Shown here: positions 43,013-52,509 of the stretch, one piece after another
Layout: the number at the start of each line of letters is the position of its first letter
Position numbering within the stretch: the first letter of the stretch is position 1
Source: Marimonas lutisalis
GTDB lineage: Bacteria; Pseudomonadota; Alphaproteobacteria; Rhodobacterales; Rhodobacteraceae
DNA: 64,000 nt
Assembly: GCF_005434965.1 (NCBI RefSeq)
Contig: NZ_SKCI01000001.1
Coordinates: 1,324,952 to 1,388,951 of the forward strand
Reading direction: 5' to 3'
Notes under the pieces: generated by a model
Told to the model about the DNA's origin: nothing
Databases searched by the model: none
The model's input: only the letters and a program-made list of their open reading frames with translations
Made by a program: the position numbers and the translations under genes

Positions 43013-45199
43013 TTAGCCGATAATCGCGTTCAGCGTTGCGCTCGGGCGCATCACGGAGGCGCGTTTTGCCGGGTCGGCGTGGTAGTAACCGCCAAGGTCC
43101 ACGGCCTTGCCCTGCCCGTCCATCAACTCGGCGATGATCGCCGTTTCCTTCTCGGCCAGTTGCTGTGCGATCGGCGCGAAATGGGCGGCCAGCTCGGCAT
43201 CTGATGCCTGCGCGGCCAAGGCCTCGGCCCAGTAGCGGGCAAACCAGTAGTGCGAGGTACGGTTGTCGGCCTGGCCCACCTTGCGTTCGGGGCTGTTGCC
43301 GTTCTCCAGCACCTTCTGTGTGGCCGCCTCGACCGCCTCGCCCAAGATCTCGGCCTTGGCGCGGCCCTTGTCGGCCAGGAACTTGAAGCTCTCGCCCAGG
43401 GCGCAGAATTCCCCAAGGCTGTCCCAGCGCAGGTGGTTTTCCTCCATCAGCTGTTCCACGTGTTTGGGGGCCGAGCCACCCGCGCCCGTCTCGAAGAGGC
43501 CGCCACCCTGCATCAGCGACACGATCGACAGCATCTTGGCCGAGGTGCCCAGTTCCAGGATCGGGAAGAGGTCGGTCAGGTAGTCGCGCAGCACGTTGCC
43601 GGTGATGGTCACCACGTCGCGGCCTTCGCGCATGTTTTCCAGCGTGAAGCGGGTGGCTTCGCGCGGGGCCATGATCGGGATCTCGACGCCGGCCTCTTTC
43701 AGCGCGGGCTCGACATACTTGATCAGCTCGGCGTCATGCGCGCGGTTCGCGTCCAGCCAGAAGGCCGCGAGGCCCGTGGCCTTCATGCGGCGGATGCCCA
43801 GCTGGATCCAGTCGAGGATCGGCGCCTTTTTCGCGGTACAGGAGCGCCAGATATCGCCCTGCTCCACCGCGTGGCTGTGCAGCACCTCGCCACCCGCAAG
43901 CACGATGGCGATGGTGCCATCGGCGGGCGCTTCGAAGGTGGTGGGGTGGCTGCCGTATTCCTCGGCCTTCTGGGCCATAAGGCCCACGTTCGATACCGCG
44001 CCACAGGTGGTGACATCCAGTTTGCCGGTCTGTTTGAAATACTCGATCGTCTCGTCATAGACGGGCGCATAGCAGTTGTCGGGGATGCAGCACTTGGTCG
44101 GCGCGGGTTCGCCATCCGGGCCCCAGCCGATGCCGCCGGCGCGGATGACCGCGGGCATCGAGGCGTCGATGATCACGTCCGAGGGCACGTGCAGGTTGGT
44201 GATGCCACGATCCGAGTTCACCATGTAAAGCGGCGGGCGCGCGGCCAGCGCGGCCTTGAGGTCGGCCTGCGCCGCAGCATTGCCTTCGATCTGCTTTTCC
44301 AGGTCGCCGATGCCGTCATTGGGGTTCCAGTCGAGATCCGCACCATGCTTGGCGATGAAATCCTCGAGATACACACTGACGAAATGGCCGAAAATGATCG
44401 GGTCGGAGACCTTCATCATCGTGGCCTTGAGGTGGACCGAGAACAGAACGCCCGGTTCCATGCTGGCGACTTCGTCGCGGATATAGCTGCGCAGCGCCTT
44501 CGCGGACATGAAGGTGGCGTCGACTACGGTGCCTTCGTCATAGGAGAGCCCGTCTTTGAGCACGGTTTCGCTGCCGTCCTTGGCGGAGAAGACGATTTTC
44601 GCGCCGCCGGCCTGGGCCGCGGTGATGGTGGCGGATTTCTCGTTGGCGAAGAAATCGTTGCCCGGCATCGAGGCGACGGTGGTCTTGCTGTCGGCGGTCC
44701 ATTCGCCCATCGAATGCGGGTGCGCCTTGGCATATTCCTTGACGGCCTTGGCCGCGCGGCGGTCCGAGTTGCCTTCGCGCAGCACCGGGTTCACCGCCGA
44801 GCCCTTGATCGTGTCATAGCGCGCGCGGATTTCCTTTTCCGCGTCGGTCTGCGGATCGGCCGGGTAGTCCGGCACCGCGTAGCCCTGCGATTGCAGCTCG
44901 GCAATCGCCTCTTCCAGCTGCGGCACCGAGGCCGAGATATTGGGCAGCTTGATGACGTTGGCGTCGGGCGTTTTCACCAACTCACCCAGCCAGGCCAGGT
45001 CGTCCGACTGACGCTGATCTTCGCTCAGGCGGTCGGGAAAGGTGGCCAGGATCCGCCCCGCGAGCGAGATGTCGCGCGTGCCCACGTCGATGCCCGCGGC
45101 GCCGGCAAAACTGCGCACGATCGGCAAGAGCGAGGCGCTGGCCAGTTCGGGGGCTTCGTCGACGATGGTGTAGATGATATCGGGGGTCTTGTCGGCCAT
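43013..45199 (-). CDS. icd: NADP-dependent isocitrate dehydrogenase, monomeric type
   Basis: A 728-residue single-chain enzyme of the TCA cycle that decarboxylates isocitrate to 2-oxoglutarate. The monomeric family is shown by the length and by [92 protein letters not shown] and [29 protein letters not shown] lies before the ATG. It has no sequence relation to the dimeric Icd of E. coli. It stands alone as a single gene. Confidence 0.95.
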   Translation of the reverse strand: MADKTPDIIYTIVDEAPELASASLLPIVRSFAGAAGIDVGTRDISLAGRILATFPDRLSEDQRQSDDLAWLGELVKTPDANVIKLPNISASVPQLEEAIAELQSQGYAVPDYPADPQTDAEKEIRARYDTIKGSAVNPVLREGNSDRRAAKAVKEYAKAHPHSMGEWTADSKTTVASMPGNDFFANEKSATITAAQAGGAKIVFSAKDGSETVLKDGLSYDEGTVVDATFMSAKALRSYIRDEVASMEPGVLFSVHLKATMMKVSDPIIFGHFVSVYLEDFIAKHGADLDWNPNDGIGDLEKQIEGNAAAQADLKAALAARPPLYMVNSDRGITNLHVPSDVIIDASMPAVIRAGGIGWGPDGEPAPTKCCIPDNCYAPVYDETIEYFKQTGKLDVTTCGAVSNVGLMAQKAEEYGSHPTTFEAPADGTIAIVLAGGEVLHSHAVEQGDIWRSCTAKKAPILDWIQLGIRRMKATGLAAFWLDANRAHDAELIKYVEPALKEAGVEIPIMAPREATRFTLENMREGRDVVTITGNVLRDYLTDLFPILELGTSAKMLSIVSLMQGGGLFETGAGGSAPKHVEQLMEENHLRWDSLGEFCALGESFKFLADKGRAKAEILGEAVEAATQKVLENGNSPERKVGQADNRTSHYWFARYWAEALAAQASDAELAAHFAPIAQQLAEKETAIIAELMDGQGKAVDLGGYYHADPAKRASVMRPSATLNAIIG

Positions 45200-45420
45200 G
45201 GGTCCGGTCTCTCCATGCTGAAATGGGAACGGGCGGTGCTGCCCTCTTGCCGCCCCGGGTATCCGAGCAGGGCGGGATAGTCAATGTGTGCGATGGTATA
45301 CAAACAGAAAATTTTTTAACGGCTCGCAGCTTCCGGGCAGGCCCGGCGCAGATTTTGCTTCCCGGTTTCAGTGCCCTGTGGCACATCCAGTCATGTCTGT
45401 TGCATCAAGGGATCACGACC

Positions 45421-45756
45421 ATGCCCGGGGCCTATGTCTATCTTTTTATCGCCATTTTGACGGAAACCATCGGCACCACCGCGTTGCAGGCCAGCCACCA
45501 ATTCACGCGGCTGGCGCCCTCGCTTCTGGTCGTGGTGGCCTATGGCGCGTCGTTCTGGTTCATGGCGATGGCACTGAAAACGATGCCGGTGGGGCTGGTC
45601 TATGCGATCTGGTCGGGGCTGGGCATCGTGTTCATCGCGATGATCGGATACCTGGTCTTCCAGCAACGACTGGATCTGCCGGCGGTCCTCGGTATCGGGT
45701 TGATCATGGCCGGCATCGTGGTGATCCAGCTGTTTTCACAGACAACGCATCACTGA
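45421..45756 (+). CDS. Small multidrug resistance (SMR) family protein
   Basis: A 111-residue protein with four hydrophobic helices. The essential Glu lies in helix 1 (YLFIAILTETIGTTALQAS), and helix 3 reads YAIWSGLGIVFIAMIGYLVF, as in EmrE/SugE proteins. AGGGATCACGACC precedes the ATG at 45421. SMR proteins export quaternary cations or guanidinium by proton antiport; which of these applies cannot be read here. It is divergent from icd. Confidence 0.9.
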   Translation: MPGAYVYLFIAILTETIGTTALQASHQFTRLAPSLLVVVAYGASFWFMAMALKTMPVGLVYAIWSGLGIVFIAMIGYLVFQQRLDLPAVLGIGLIMAGIVVIQLFSQTTHH

Positions 45757-45811
45757 GCGGCATGGCGCCTGCGCGCTGTTGCACCCGGGACCATGTGCCG
45801 CCTCCCGATGC

Positions 45812-46771
45812 TTACAGGTCCGGTCGGATCACCAGCTTGCCTTTGACTTCGCCCTGCCCGGTGCGGCGCAGCGCCTCGGGCGTGTCGCGCAAGGGCAGCA
45901 CGGCCTCGAGATGCGGCGCGATCCTGCCCTCCACCGCCATCTGCGCCACCTGCGCCGTCAGTGCGGCCCCCGAGGGCACCATCAACATGCCGATGGATTT
46001 TCCGCGCAATCGCCACAAGGTCCCGCCAAATAGCAGCCCCAGCAGCGTCGACACATTGCCGCCGACCGCCTGGTACCGGCCGTTCGGAGCAAGCGCCCGG
46101 GCAATCGCCCCCGGCCCGCGCGTCGCTACCATGTCAAGGATCCGGGTCCAGCGCTGCCCTATCCGCGTGAAATCCTGCGTGTGATAGTCGATCACCGCAT
46201 CCGCGCCCAGACTGCGCAACCAGTCCATCTTGCCCGCATTGTCCACGGCGGTGACATGCGCGCCCGCCGCCTTGGCCAGTTGCAGCGCCATTGTGCCCGA
46301 CCCGCCCCCGGCCCCGTTGATAAGCAGCCGGTCGTGCGGCCCCAGCCCCTCCGTGCCCGCCACGGCGATCCCTCCGGCCTGCGGCAGGCAGGCGGCGATC
46401 TCGTCCGAAAGCGCTTCGGGCACCGCGACCATATGGTTTGCGGCGACACAGGCATATTCGGAAAAGCCGCCACGCGTCATCACCAGGTCGCCCATCACCC
46501 GCGCACCGATTTCGAACCCGGATACGCCCGGCCCCAATTCCTCGACAATCCCCACGATATCCGAGCCCAGCACAAGGCGCTTCGGCCGGAACAGCCCGCC
46601 CACCATGCGGGCATAGAAGGGTGACCCGGTCAGGTATTCCCAGTCCGACAGGTTGACCGCACAGGCCAGAACCCTGAGCCGCATCTCGCCCCTGCCGGGC
46701 GTGGGCACGGGCAAATCTGCCAGCCGCAGCGCCTCGGGGCCGCCATAGCTGTTCTGGACCACGGCTTTCAT
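45812..46771 (-). CDS. MDR-superfamily NAD(P)H quinone oxidoreductase/alcohol dehydrogenase-like
   Basis: A 319-residue zinc-independent medium-chain reductase. An N-terminal GroES-like domain (MKAVVQNSYGGPEALRLADL, VLGSDIVGIVEELGPGV) precedes a Rossmann domain with LINGAGGGSGTMALQLAKAAGA. Zinc ligands of true alcohol dehydrogenases are missing. Relatives reduce quinones or enones with NADPH; the physiological substrate is unknown. It is the middle of three same-strand genes, with a 63-bp gap from the channel gene. Confidence 0.83.
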   Translation of the reverse strand: MKAVVQNSYGGPEALRLADLPVPTPGRGEMRLRVLACAVNLSDWEYLTGSPFYARMVGGLFRPKRLVLGSDIVGIVEELGPGVSGFEIGARVMGDLVMTRGGFSEYACVAANHMVAVPEALSDEIAACLPQAGGIAVAGTEGLGPHDRLLINGAGGGSGTMALQLAKAAGAHVTAVDNAGKMDWLRSLGADAVIDYHTQDFTRIGQRWTRILDMVATRGPGAIARALAPNGRYQAVGGNVSTLLGLLFGGTLWRLRGKSIGMLMVPSGAALTAQVAQMAVEGRIAPHLEAVLPLRDTPEALRRTGQGEVKGKLVIRPDL

Positions 46772-46834
46772 CGCATTGCCTCCGGTTCCGGGGCAGTATG
46801 GGCCGGTCGCGTCCGGCTCACAACATCGCGTGGC

Positions 46835-47275
46835 TCAGGATCCCAGCTGGTTCTTGCGCACCACGCGCAGGGTTTCCAGAACCACCGCCGACATCATGCC
46901 GATATTCAGGAACCCGTTGGCCGCCGTCATGCCGCTCAAGATGCGCCATTCGGGCGGCAGGATGATATCGCCGAAGCCCAGCGTGGTGAAACTGACCAGG
47001 CTGAAATAGAGCGAGGCCTCGAAGGTGACGAAGACCGCGAGTTTGTAATAGGCGATGGCCCAGACCCAGACGCTGACCGTGATCATGCCAAGTGCCGCCA
47101 GCACCGAGATGATCAGCACCAGGATGAGCTTGGGCAGGTGCGGCCGCCGGATCAGCCAGAGATGCGAGCGCGCCATCAGGATTTCCAGCGCGAAGAAGAT
47201 TGCGCCGGACAACAGCACCGATATCAGCACCAGCCCCGAGCCGATGGCGATCTGGTGGAAAAGGTTCCAGGTCAT
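46835..47275 (-). CDS. Two-helix ion channel protein (potassium channel-like pore)
   Basis: A 146-residue membrane protein with about four hydrophobic segments. The pore loop has TTLGFGDI (residues 97-104), the standard variant of the TVGYGD selectivity filter, before a final helix. Simple Ion_trans_2 proteins of this kind are predicted K+-selective channels. There is no cytosolic regulatory domain. The ATG at 47275 lies 73 bases beyond the beta-hydroxyacid dehydrogenase gene. Function is inferred from the filter. Confidence 0.78.
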   Translation of the reverse strand: MTWNLFHQIAIGSGLVLISVLLSGAIFFALEILMARSHLWLIRRPHLPKLILVLIISVLAALGMITVSVWVWAIAYYKLAVFVTFEASLYFSLVSFTTLGFGDIILPPEWRILSGMTAANGFLNIGMMSAVVLETLRVVRKNQLGS

Positions 47276-47348
47276 CCGCGCGCCCCTGCCCGCTGTGAGA
47301 TTTCATCCGTGAACGCGCGGCCGAGCCCGGGCCCGGCCGCTGCGGATA

Positions 47349-48221
47349 TCAACCCATGGCATTGAGGCGTTTGATCAGCGAGGAGGTGTCCCACCGCCCG
47401 CCGCCCAGTTTCTGCACGTCCTTGTAGAACTGGTCGACCAGCGCGGTCACCGGCAGAGAGGCGCCGTTTTCATTGGCGGTCTGCAGGCAGATGCCCAGGT
47501 CCTTGCGCATCCAGTCGACCGCGAAACCGTATTCGAAGAAATCGTCGAGCATGGTTTCGTGCCGGTTGACCATCTGCCAGCTGCCTGCCGCGCCGCCCTG
47601 GATCACCTCGACCACGGCCTTGCCATCCAGCCCGGCCTTCTGGGCGAAATGCAGCCCCTCGGCCAGACCCTGCACGAGACCCGCGATGCAGATCTGGTTG
47701 ACCATCTTGGTCAATTGCCCGGCCCCGCTCTCGCCCAGGCGCTTGATCGACTTGCCATAGGCCTGCATGATCGGCTCGGCCGCCGCGAACTTGTCTTCGT
47801 CACCGCCGCACATGATCGACAGCACGCCATTTTCGGCGCCCGCCTGCCCGCCCGACACGGGCGCATCGACAAAGGACACGCCCTTGGCCGCCGAGTCCTC
47901 GTAAAGCTCGCGCGTGACGGCGGCCGAAACGGTAGTGTGATCGACGAAGATCGTGTTCGGCTCCATGCCGGCAAAAGCGCCGTCCGGGCCCTGGCAGACC
48001 GAGCGCAGGTCATCGTCATTGCCGACGCAGGCCATCACGAATTCGGCGCCCAGTGCCGCTTCGCGCGGAGTGGGTGCCGAGGCGCCGCCATGTTCCTTCA
48101 CCCAGGCCTCGGCCTTGGCGGCGGTCCGGTTATAGACCGTCACCTCGTGCCCCTTGGCCTGAAGATGCCCGGCCATCGGGTAGCCCATTACGCCCAATCC
48201 AAGAAATGCAACCTTTGCCAT
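47349..48221 (-). CDS. Beta-hydroxyacid dehydrogenase (3-hydroxyisobutyrate dehydrogenase/tartronate semialdehyde reductase family)
   Basis: A 290-residue NAD(P)-dependent enzyme. The cofactor motif GLGVMGYPMA is at residues 8-17, VDAPVSGGQAGAENG is the substrate loop, and the catalytic Lys lies in GQLTKMVNQ. AAGGGGAAAG lies before the ATG at 48221; a longer frame upstream is spurious. The family covers 3-hydroxyisobutyrate, tartronate semialdehyde and related substrates, so I leave out a gene symbol. It is divergent from the penicillin-acylase gene. Confidence 0.85.
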   Translation of the reverse strand: MAKVAFLGLGVMGYPMAGHLQAKGHEVTVYNRTAAKAEAWVKEHGGASAPTPREAALGAEFVMACVGNDDDLRSVCQGPDGAFAGMEPNTIFVDHTTVSAAVTRELYEDSAAKGVSFVDAPVSGGQAGAENGVLSIMCGGDEDKFAAAEPIMQAYGKSIKRLGESGAGQLTKMVNQICIAGLVQGLAEGLHFAQKAGLDGKAVVEVIQGGAAGSWQMVNRHETMLDDFFEYGFAVDWMRKDLGICLQTANENGASLPVTALVDQFYKDVQKLGGGRWDTSSLIKRLNAMG

Positions 48222-48350
48222 GTCTTTCCCCTTGCAATTTGTCAGCATAAGGTTTGTCTGGCGCGCACCGGAATGGCAAGGCCCTTCCGGCGTGGCGAAG
48301 CCGGGTGGAAACGGGCCGGCAAACGGGGCAGCAAACAGGACAGGCACGCA

Positions 48351-50825
48351 ATGGCGAGGCTTTTTCAGTGGCTCATGCGGATCGTGGTGGCGGCCTTCGC
48401 GCTGTCCGCGCTGACGATCGGCGTGGTCTACTACCTCGCGGCGCGGTCCCTGCCCGACTATGACAAGACGCTGCGCACCCCGGGCCTGGGCGCGCCGGTC
48501 GAGATCGTGCGCGATCATGCGAACGTGCCGCATATATTCTCCGAGGACGAGCATGCCGTGTTCTTTGGGCTGGGCTATGCCCATGCACAGGACCGCCTGT
48601 GGCAGATGACGGTCTTGCGCCGTACCGTGCAGGGCCGTCAGAGCGAGCTTTTCGGCCCGCGCACGGTGGAAACCGACAAGCTGATGCGGCGGTTCGATCT
48701 CTACCGGCTGGCGCAGGAGTCGGTCGCGGCGCAGGACCCGCAGACCCTTGCCGCGCTCGAGGCCTATGCCGCGGGGGTGAACGCGCGACTGGACGAGATC
48801 AACCGCGATGCGCTTGGCCGCGGGGCGCCCGAGATGTTCATCTTCAACGCGCCGATTTCACCATGGCGTCCGGCGGATTCTCTGGCGCTGATGAAACTCT
48901 GGGCCTTGCAGACCTCGGTGCACCTGGAGCGCGAGGTCTTGCGCGCCCGCCTGTCGCTGGCTGTGCCGGACGAGGCGCGGCTGGCCGACATCCAGCCCGA
49001 GGCCCCGGGCCCCGGCCTTGCCGCCCTGCCCGATTATGCCGCGCTGGTGCCCGGCGCCGGGCGTGCGCGTTATGCCCGCACCGAAGCGCGACCTGCCGAC
49101 CCGTTGTCGCCCTTCCCGCGCTCGCCTTTTACCGGCGCGTCGAATGCCTGGGCGGCGGCGCCGCACCGCTCGGCCTCGGGCGGGACGCTTCTGGCCAGCG
49201 ATCCGCATATGGGGTTTTCTGCCCCGTCGATCTGGTATCTGGCGCGGCTGGAGCTGGCCGATGGCGGGGTGATCGGCGGCACGATCCCGGGCATGCCCGT
49301 TGTCCTGTCGGGCCGCAGCGCGCGGCTGGGATGGGGCATGACGGCATCCTATATGGATGATCTCGACGTGTTCATCGAGGAGCTGAACCCCGATGACCCC
49401 GAGGAATACCGCACGCCCGACGGCTTCAAACGCTTTGAAACCCGCCGCTCGATCATCGAGATCAAGGACAACGCCCCGGTCACCATCACCCTGCGCTGGA
49501 CCGGGAACGGCCCGGTTCTGCCCGCCAGCCATGCCAACCTGGGCAGCGTGACGCCGCCGGGCCACGTGGCGGCGGTTGCCTGGACCGCGCTGTCGGACAG
49601 GGACACGACAATGAGTGCGGCCATGGCGCTGATGCGGGCGCGCAACGTACGCGAGGCGGTGGAGGTCAGCGAACCTTTCGTTGCCCCGGCGCAGAACCTG
49701 ATCCTGGCCGACCTGACCAACGTGGCGATGAAAACGATCGGCGCGATGCCCCGCCGCGATGCCGGCCATGACAGCCAGGGCCGCATGCCGGCACTGGGCG
49801 CGGTGGCGCATAACCGCTGGCAGGGCCTGTCGCCCTACGCCGCCAACCCCGAGTTCATCGCCCCGCGCGGCGGTATCGTCGGCAACACCAACAACAAGAC
49901 GGTGGACCGGCCCTTTCCGCTGCATGTCTCGTATTTCTGGGGCGATACGCAGCGGGTGAACCGCTGGAGCCGCCTCATGCAGACCCGCCAGGTACATGCC
50001 CGCGACAGTTTCATCGAGGCGCAGCTCGACACGGTCAGCTATACCGCGCGGGCGCTCTTGCCTCTGGTGGGGGCCGACCTGTGGTTCACGGGCGAGGCCG
50101 CGCCCGACGGCACGCCGGACCGGCGCCGCCAGATCGCGCTGGACCTCCTGGCGAACTGGAACGGCGAAATGAACGAACACCTGCCCGAACCGGTGATCTA
50201 CATGGCCTGGATGCGCGCCCTGCAACAGCGCCTGATCCAGGACGAGCTGGGCCCGCTGGCGGCCGAGTTCACCCATATCGAGCCGCTCTTCATCGAGCGC
50301 GTCTTCCGCGATGTCGACGGGGCCGACGCGTGGTGCGACGTGGTGCAGTCGACGGCGACGGAAAGCTGCCCCGAGATCGCCCGCCTGGCGCTTGACGATG
50401 CGCTGGTCTGGATCGCTGAAACACAGGGAACGGCTCTGGAATCGCTGGCCTGGGGCGACATGCACCAGGCCACGCATGACCACGCGGTGCTGGGCGAGGT
50501 GCCGCTCCTGCGGTATTTCGTGAATATCCGCCAGTCGACCAGCGGCGGCGACAACACGCTCAACCGTGGCCTGACCCTGGGCACCGGCCCGAACCCGTTC
50601 CAGAACGTACACGGCGCGGGGTATCGCGGGGTCTATGATTTCGCCGATCCCGACAGCTCGGTCTTCGTGATCTCGACCGGCCAGTCGGGCCATTTCCTCA
50701 GCCGGCACTACGACGACATGGCCACGCTGTGGCGGCGCGGCGAATACATCCCGATGTCGCTCGATGCCGATCTGGCGCGCGCGGCGGCCGTGGGCGTGAC
50801 GCGGCTGCTGCCCGACGTGCAATAG
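48351..50825 (+). CDS. Penicillin acylase-family N-terminal nucleophile hydrolase
   Basis: An 824-residue precursor. A membrane-anchor or signal helix (about 8-31) precedes the alpha region with GYAHAQDRLWQMTVLRRTVQG. The nucleophile is Ser264 in TGASNAWAAAP, where the proprotein is expected to cleave itself to expose the Ser at the beta-chain N-terminus. Later landmarks include SDPHMGFSAPSIWYLARLEL, HNRWQGLSPY and NKTVDRPFPL. The family hydrolyses amides such as penicillins, acyl-homoserine lactones or cyclic lipopeptides; the substrate here is unknown. It is convergent with hflX. Confidence 0.87.
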   Translation: MARLFQWLMRIVVAAFALSALTIGVVYYLAARSLPDYDKTLRTPGLGAPVEIVRDHANVPHIFSEDEHAVFFGLGYAHAQDRLWQMTVLRRTVQGRQSELFGPRTVETDKLMRRFDLYRLAQESVAAQDPQTLAALEAYAAGVNARLDEINRDALGRGAPEMFIFNAPISPWRPADSLALMKLWALQTSVHLEREVLRARLSLAVPDEARLADIQPEAPGPGLAALPDYAALVPGAGRARYARTEARPADPLSPFPRSPFTGASNAWAAAPHRSASGGTLLASDPHMGFSAPSIWYLARLELADGGVIGGTIPGMPVVLSGRSARLGWGMTASYMDDLDVFIEELNPDDPEEYRTPDGFKRFETRRSIIEIKDNAPVTITLRWTGNGPVLPASHANLGSVTPPGHVAAVAWTALSDRDTTMSAAMALMRARNVREAVEVSEPFVAPAQNLILADLTNVAMKTIGAMPRRDAGHDSQGRMPALGAVAHNRWQGLSPYAANPEFIAPRGGIVGNTNNKTVDRPFPLHVSYFWGDTQRVNRWSRLMQTRQVHARDSFIEAQLDTVSYTARALLPLVGADLWFTGEAAPDGTPDRRRQIALDLLANWNGEMNEHLPEPVIYMAWMRALQQRLIQDELGPLAAEFTHIEPLFIERVFRDVDGADAWCDVVQSTATESCPEIARLALDDALVWIAETQGTALESLAWGDMHQATHDHAVLGEVPLLRYFVNIRQSTSGGDNTLNRGLTLGTGPNPFQNVHGAGYRGVYDFADPDSSVFVISTGQSGHFLSRHYDDMATLWRRGEYIPMSLDADLARAAAVGVTRLLPDVQ

Positions 50826-50836
50826 GCGCGCGGCCG

Positions 50837-52135
50837 TCAGAGCGCGCGGAAGCGTTGCTCCTGGCGGTCGGTCCAGCGCACGGTCAGGGCGTAGCCGTCT
50901 TCGGTCTGCTCTTCTTGTTCGATCACGCCTTCCTCGTGCAGCCAGGCGCGTTTGCGCCCTTCCGAGAAGGACAAAAGCAGCTGCGTTTCATGCCGCTGCC
51001 CCGCCAGTAGTGCGGAGACGCGCCCGAGAAAATCCTCCATCCCCTGCCCGGTGATCGCCGACAGCGCGACGATATCGTCGTCGCGCGATGCCCGTGTCAG
51101 CGCCGCGGCGCGGGCCTCGTCATCCAGCAGGTCGATCTTGTTCCAGACCTCGATCTGCGGAGTGTCCCCGTCCACCCCCAGCGAGGCCAAGATGGCGCGC
51201 ACGTCCTGCGCCTGCTCCTCGGTCTCGGGATGCGAGATGTCGCGCACATGCACGATCAGGTTGGCGGCCAGAACCTCCTCCAGCGTGGCGCGGAACGCCG
51301 CGACGAGCTCGGTCGGCAGGTCCGAGATGAACCCCACCGTGTCGCTCAGGATCACTTCGGGCCCGCCATCGGGCAACTGCACCCGGCGCATCGTGGGGTC
51401 GAGCGTGGCAAAGAGCATGTCCTTGGCCATCACCTCGGCCCCGGTCAGGCGGTTGAACAGCGTCGACTTGCCGGCGTTGGTATAGCCCACCAGCGCAACG
51501 ATCGGATAGGGCACCTTGGCGCGGGCCTTGCGGTGCAATTCGCGCGTTTTGACCACCTTGTCGAGTTGGCGGCGCAGGCGCACCAGCTGTTCGTCGATGG
51601 CGCGGCGGTCGGCCTCGATCTGGGTTTCGCCGGGACCGCCGACAAAGCCGAGCCCGCCACGCTGCCGCTCAAGGTGGGTCCAGGCGCGCACCAGCCGCGT
51701 GCGCTGATAGGACAGCGCGGCCATTTCAACCTGCAGCACGCCTTCGCGCGTCGCCGCGCGGTCCGAGAAGATTTCGAGAATGAGACCCGTGCGGTCGAGG
51801 AGCTTCACCCCCCAGGCCTTTTCGAGGTTGCGCTGCTGCACGGGGCTGACCGGGCCATCGACCAGCACCAGTTCGATCTCGTGGGCCTCGAAGCGTTGCT
51901 TCAGCTCTTCGATCTTGCCCGAGCCGAAAAGGTGCCCGGGATGCGGCCGGGCAAGGCGCACGACTTCGCTGCCGGCCACTTCCATCCCCGGCAGGGCCGC
52001 GGCCAGCGCCACGCCTTCCTCCAGCGCGCGCGCCGGATCGCGGCGGCTGTCGTCACTGCGAATATCGGGATGGATCACCCAGGCGCGGGTGATCTGGGGT
52101 TGTCCTGTCTCGGCGGGACCGGTCGTGTCGCCCAT
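50837..52135 (-). CDS. hflX: GTPase HflX
   Basis: A 432-residue ribosome-associated GTPase that rescues stalled or heat-damaged ribosomes. It has an N-terminal HflX domain (RPHPGHLFGSGKIEELKQRF, VLVDGPVSPVQQRNLEKAWG) and a C-terminal G domain with GYTNAGKSTLFNRLTG, DTVGFISDLP and NKIDLL. Its start overlaps the hfq stop by one base (TGATG), so the two genes are translationally coupled, the widespread hfq-hflX pair. Confidence 0.95.
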   Translation of the reverse strand: MGDTTGPAETGQPQITRAWVIHPDIRSDDSRRDPARALEEGVALAAALPGMEVAGSEVVRLARPHPGHLFGSGKIEELKQRFEAHEIELVLVDGPVSPVQQRNLEKAWGVKLLDRTGLILEIFSDRAATREGVLQVEMAALSYQRTRLVRAWTHLERQRGGLGFVGGPGETQIEADRRAIDEQLVRLRRQLDKVVKTRELHRKARAKVPYPIVALVGYTNAGKSTLFNRLTGAEVMAKDMLFATLDPTMRRVQLPDGGPEVILSDTVGFISDLPTELVAAFRATLEEVLAANLIVHVRDISHPETEEQAQDVRAILASLGVDGDTPQIEVWNKIDLLDDEARAAALTRASRDDDIVALSAITGQGMEDFLGRVSALLAGQRHETQLLLSFSEGRKRAWLHEEGVIEQEEQTEDGYALTVRWTDRQEQRFRAL

Positions 52136-52374
52136 CAGGAGGCGTCTTCACCCTCGTAAAGGCTGATCGGCTGGGCCGGCATGATGGTCGAGATCGCGTG
52201 CTTGTAGACCAGCTGCGATTGCCCATCGCGGCGCAGCAGCACGCAGAAATTGTCGAACCAGGTGATGACGCCCTGCAGCTTGACACCGTTGATCAGGAAG
52301 ATCGTCACGGGAACCTTGGTTTTGCGCACGTGGTTGAGGAATGCGTCTTGAAGGTTCTGTTTGTCGGAAGCCAT
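52135..52374 (-). CDS. hfq: RNA chaperone Hfq
   Basis: A 79-residue Sm-like hexameric RNA-binding protein. Sm1 reads [20 protein letters not shown] then [18 protein letters not shown], and Sm2 contains [12 protein letters not shown]. Length is typical for alphaproteobacteria, with a short acidic tail. It pairs sRNAs with their mRNA targets, which makes it a possible partner of the sRNA proposed at 33183-33258. It is coupled to hflX. Confidence 0.97.
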   Translation of the reverse strand: MASDKQNLQDAFLNHVRKTKVPVTIFLINGVKLQGVITWFDNFCVLLRRDGQSQLVYKHAISTIMPAQPISLYEGEDAS

Positions 52375-52488
52375 GTTTCTTATGCCTTTGTTTTTCTAAG
52401 TGCCGCGCGACGGCTTTCGTTCCATTGCGAGGCAGTATGTCGCGCCGCCGCGGGAGATTCCAGAGCTAAATGTAAGACAAGAAAAACA

Positions 52489-52509
52489 TTGACTTGGGGC
52501 CCGCGTCAA
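52489..52509 (-). terminator. Hairpin at the trkH 3' end, weak terminator
   Basis: On the minus strand TTGAC...GTCAA encloses GGGCCC, followed by TGTTTTTC. It overlaps the trkH stop. It probably ends trkAH transcription upstream of hfq; only 5-6 bp are paired in the outer stem. Confidence 0.45.

Noticed and set aside
43250-45280. Frame of 676 codons opposite icd
   Set aside because: Shadow of the monomeric isocitrate dehydrogenase; no ribosome site and biased composition.
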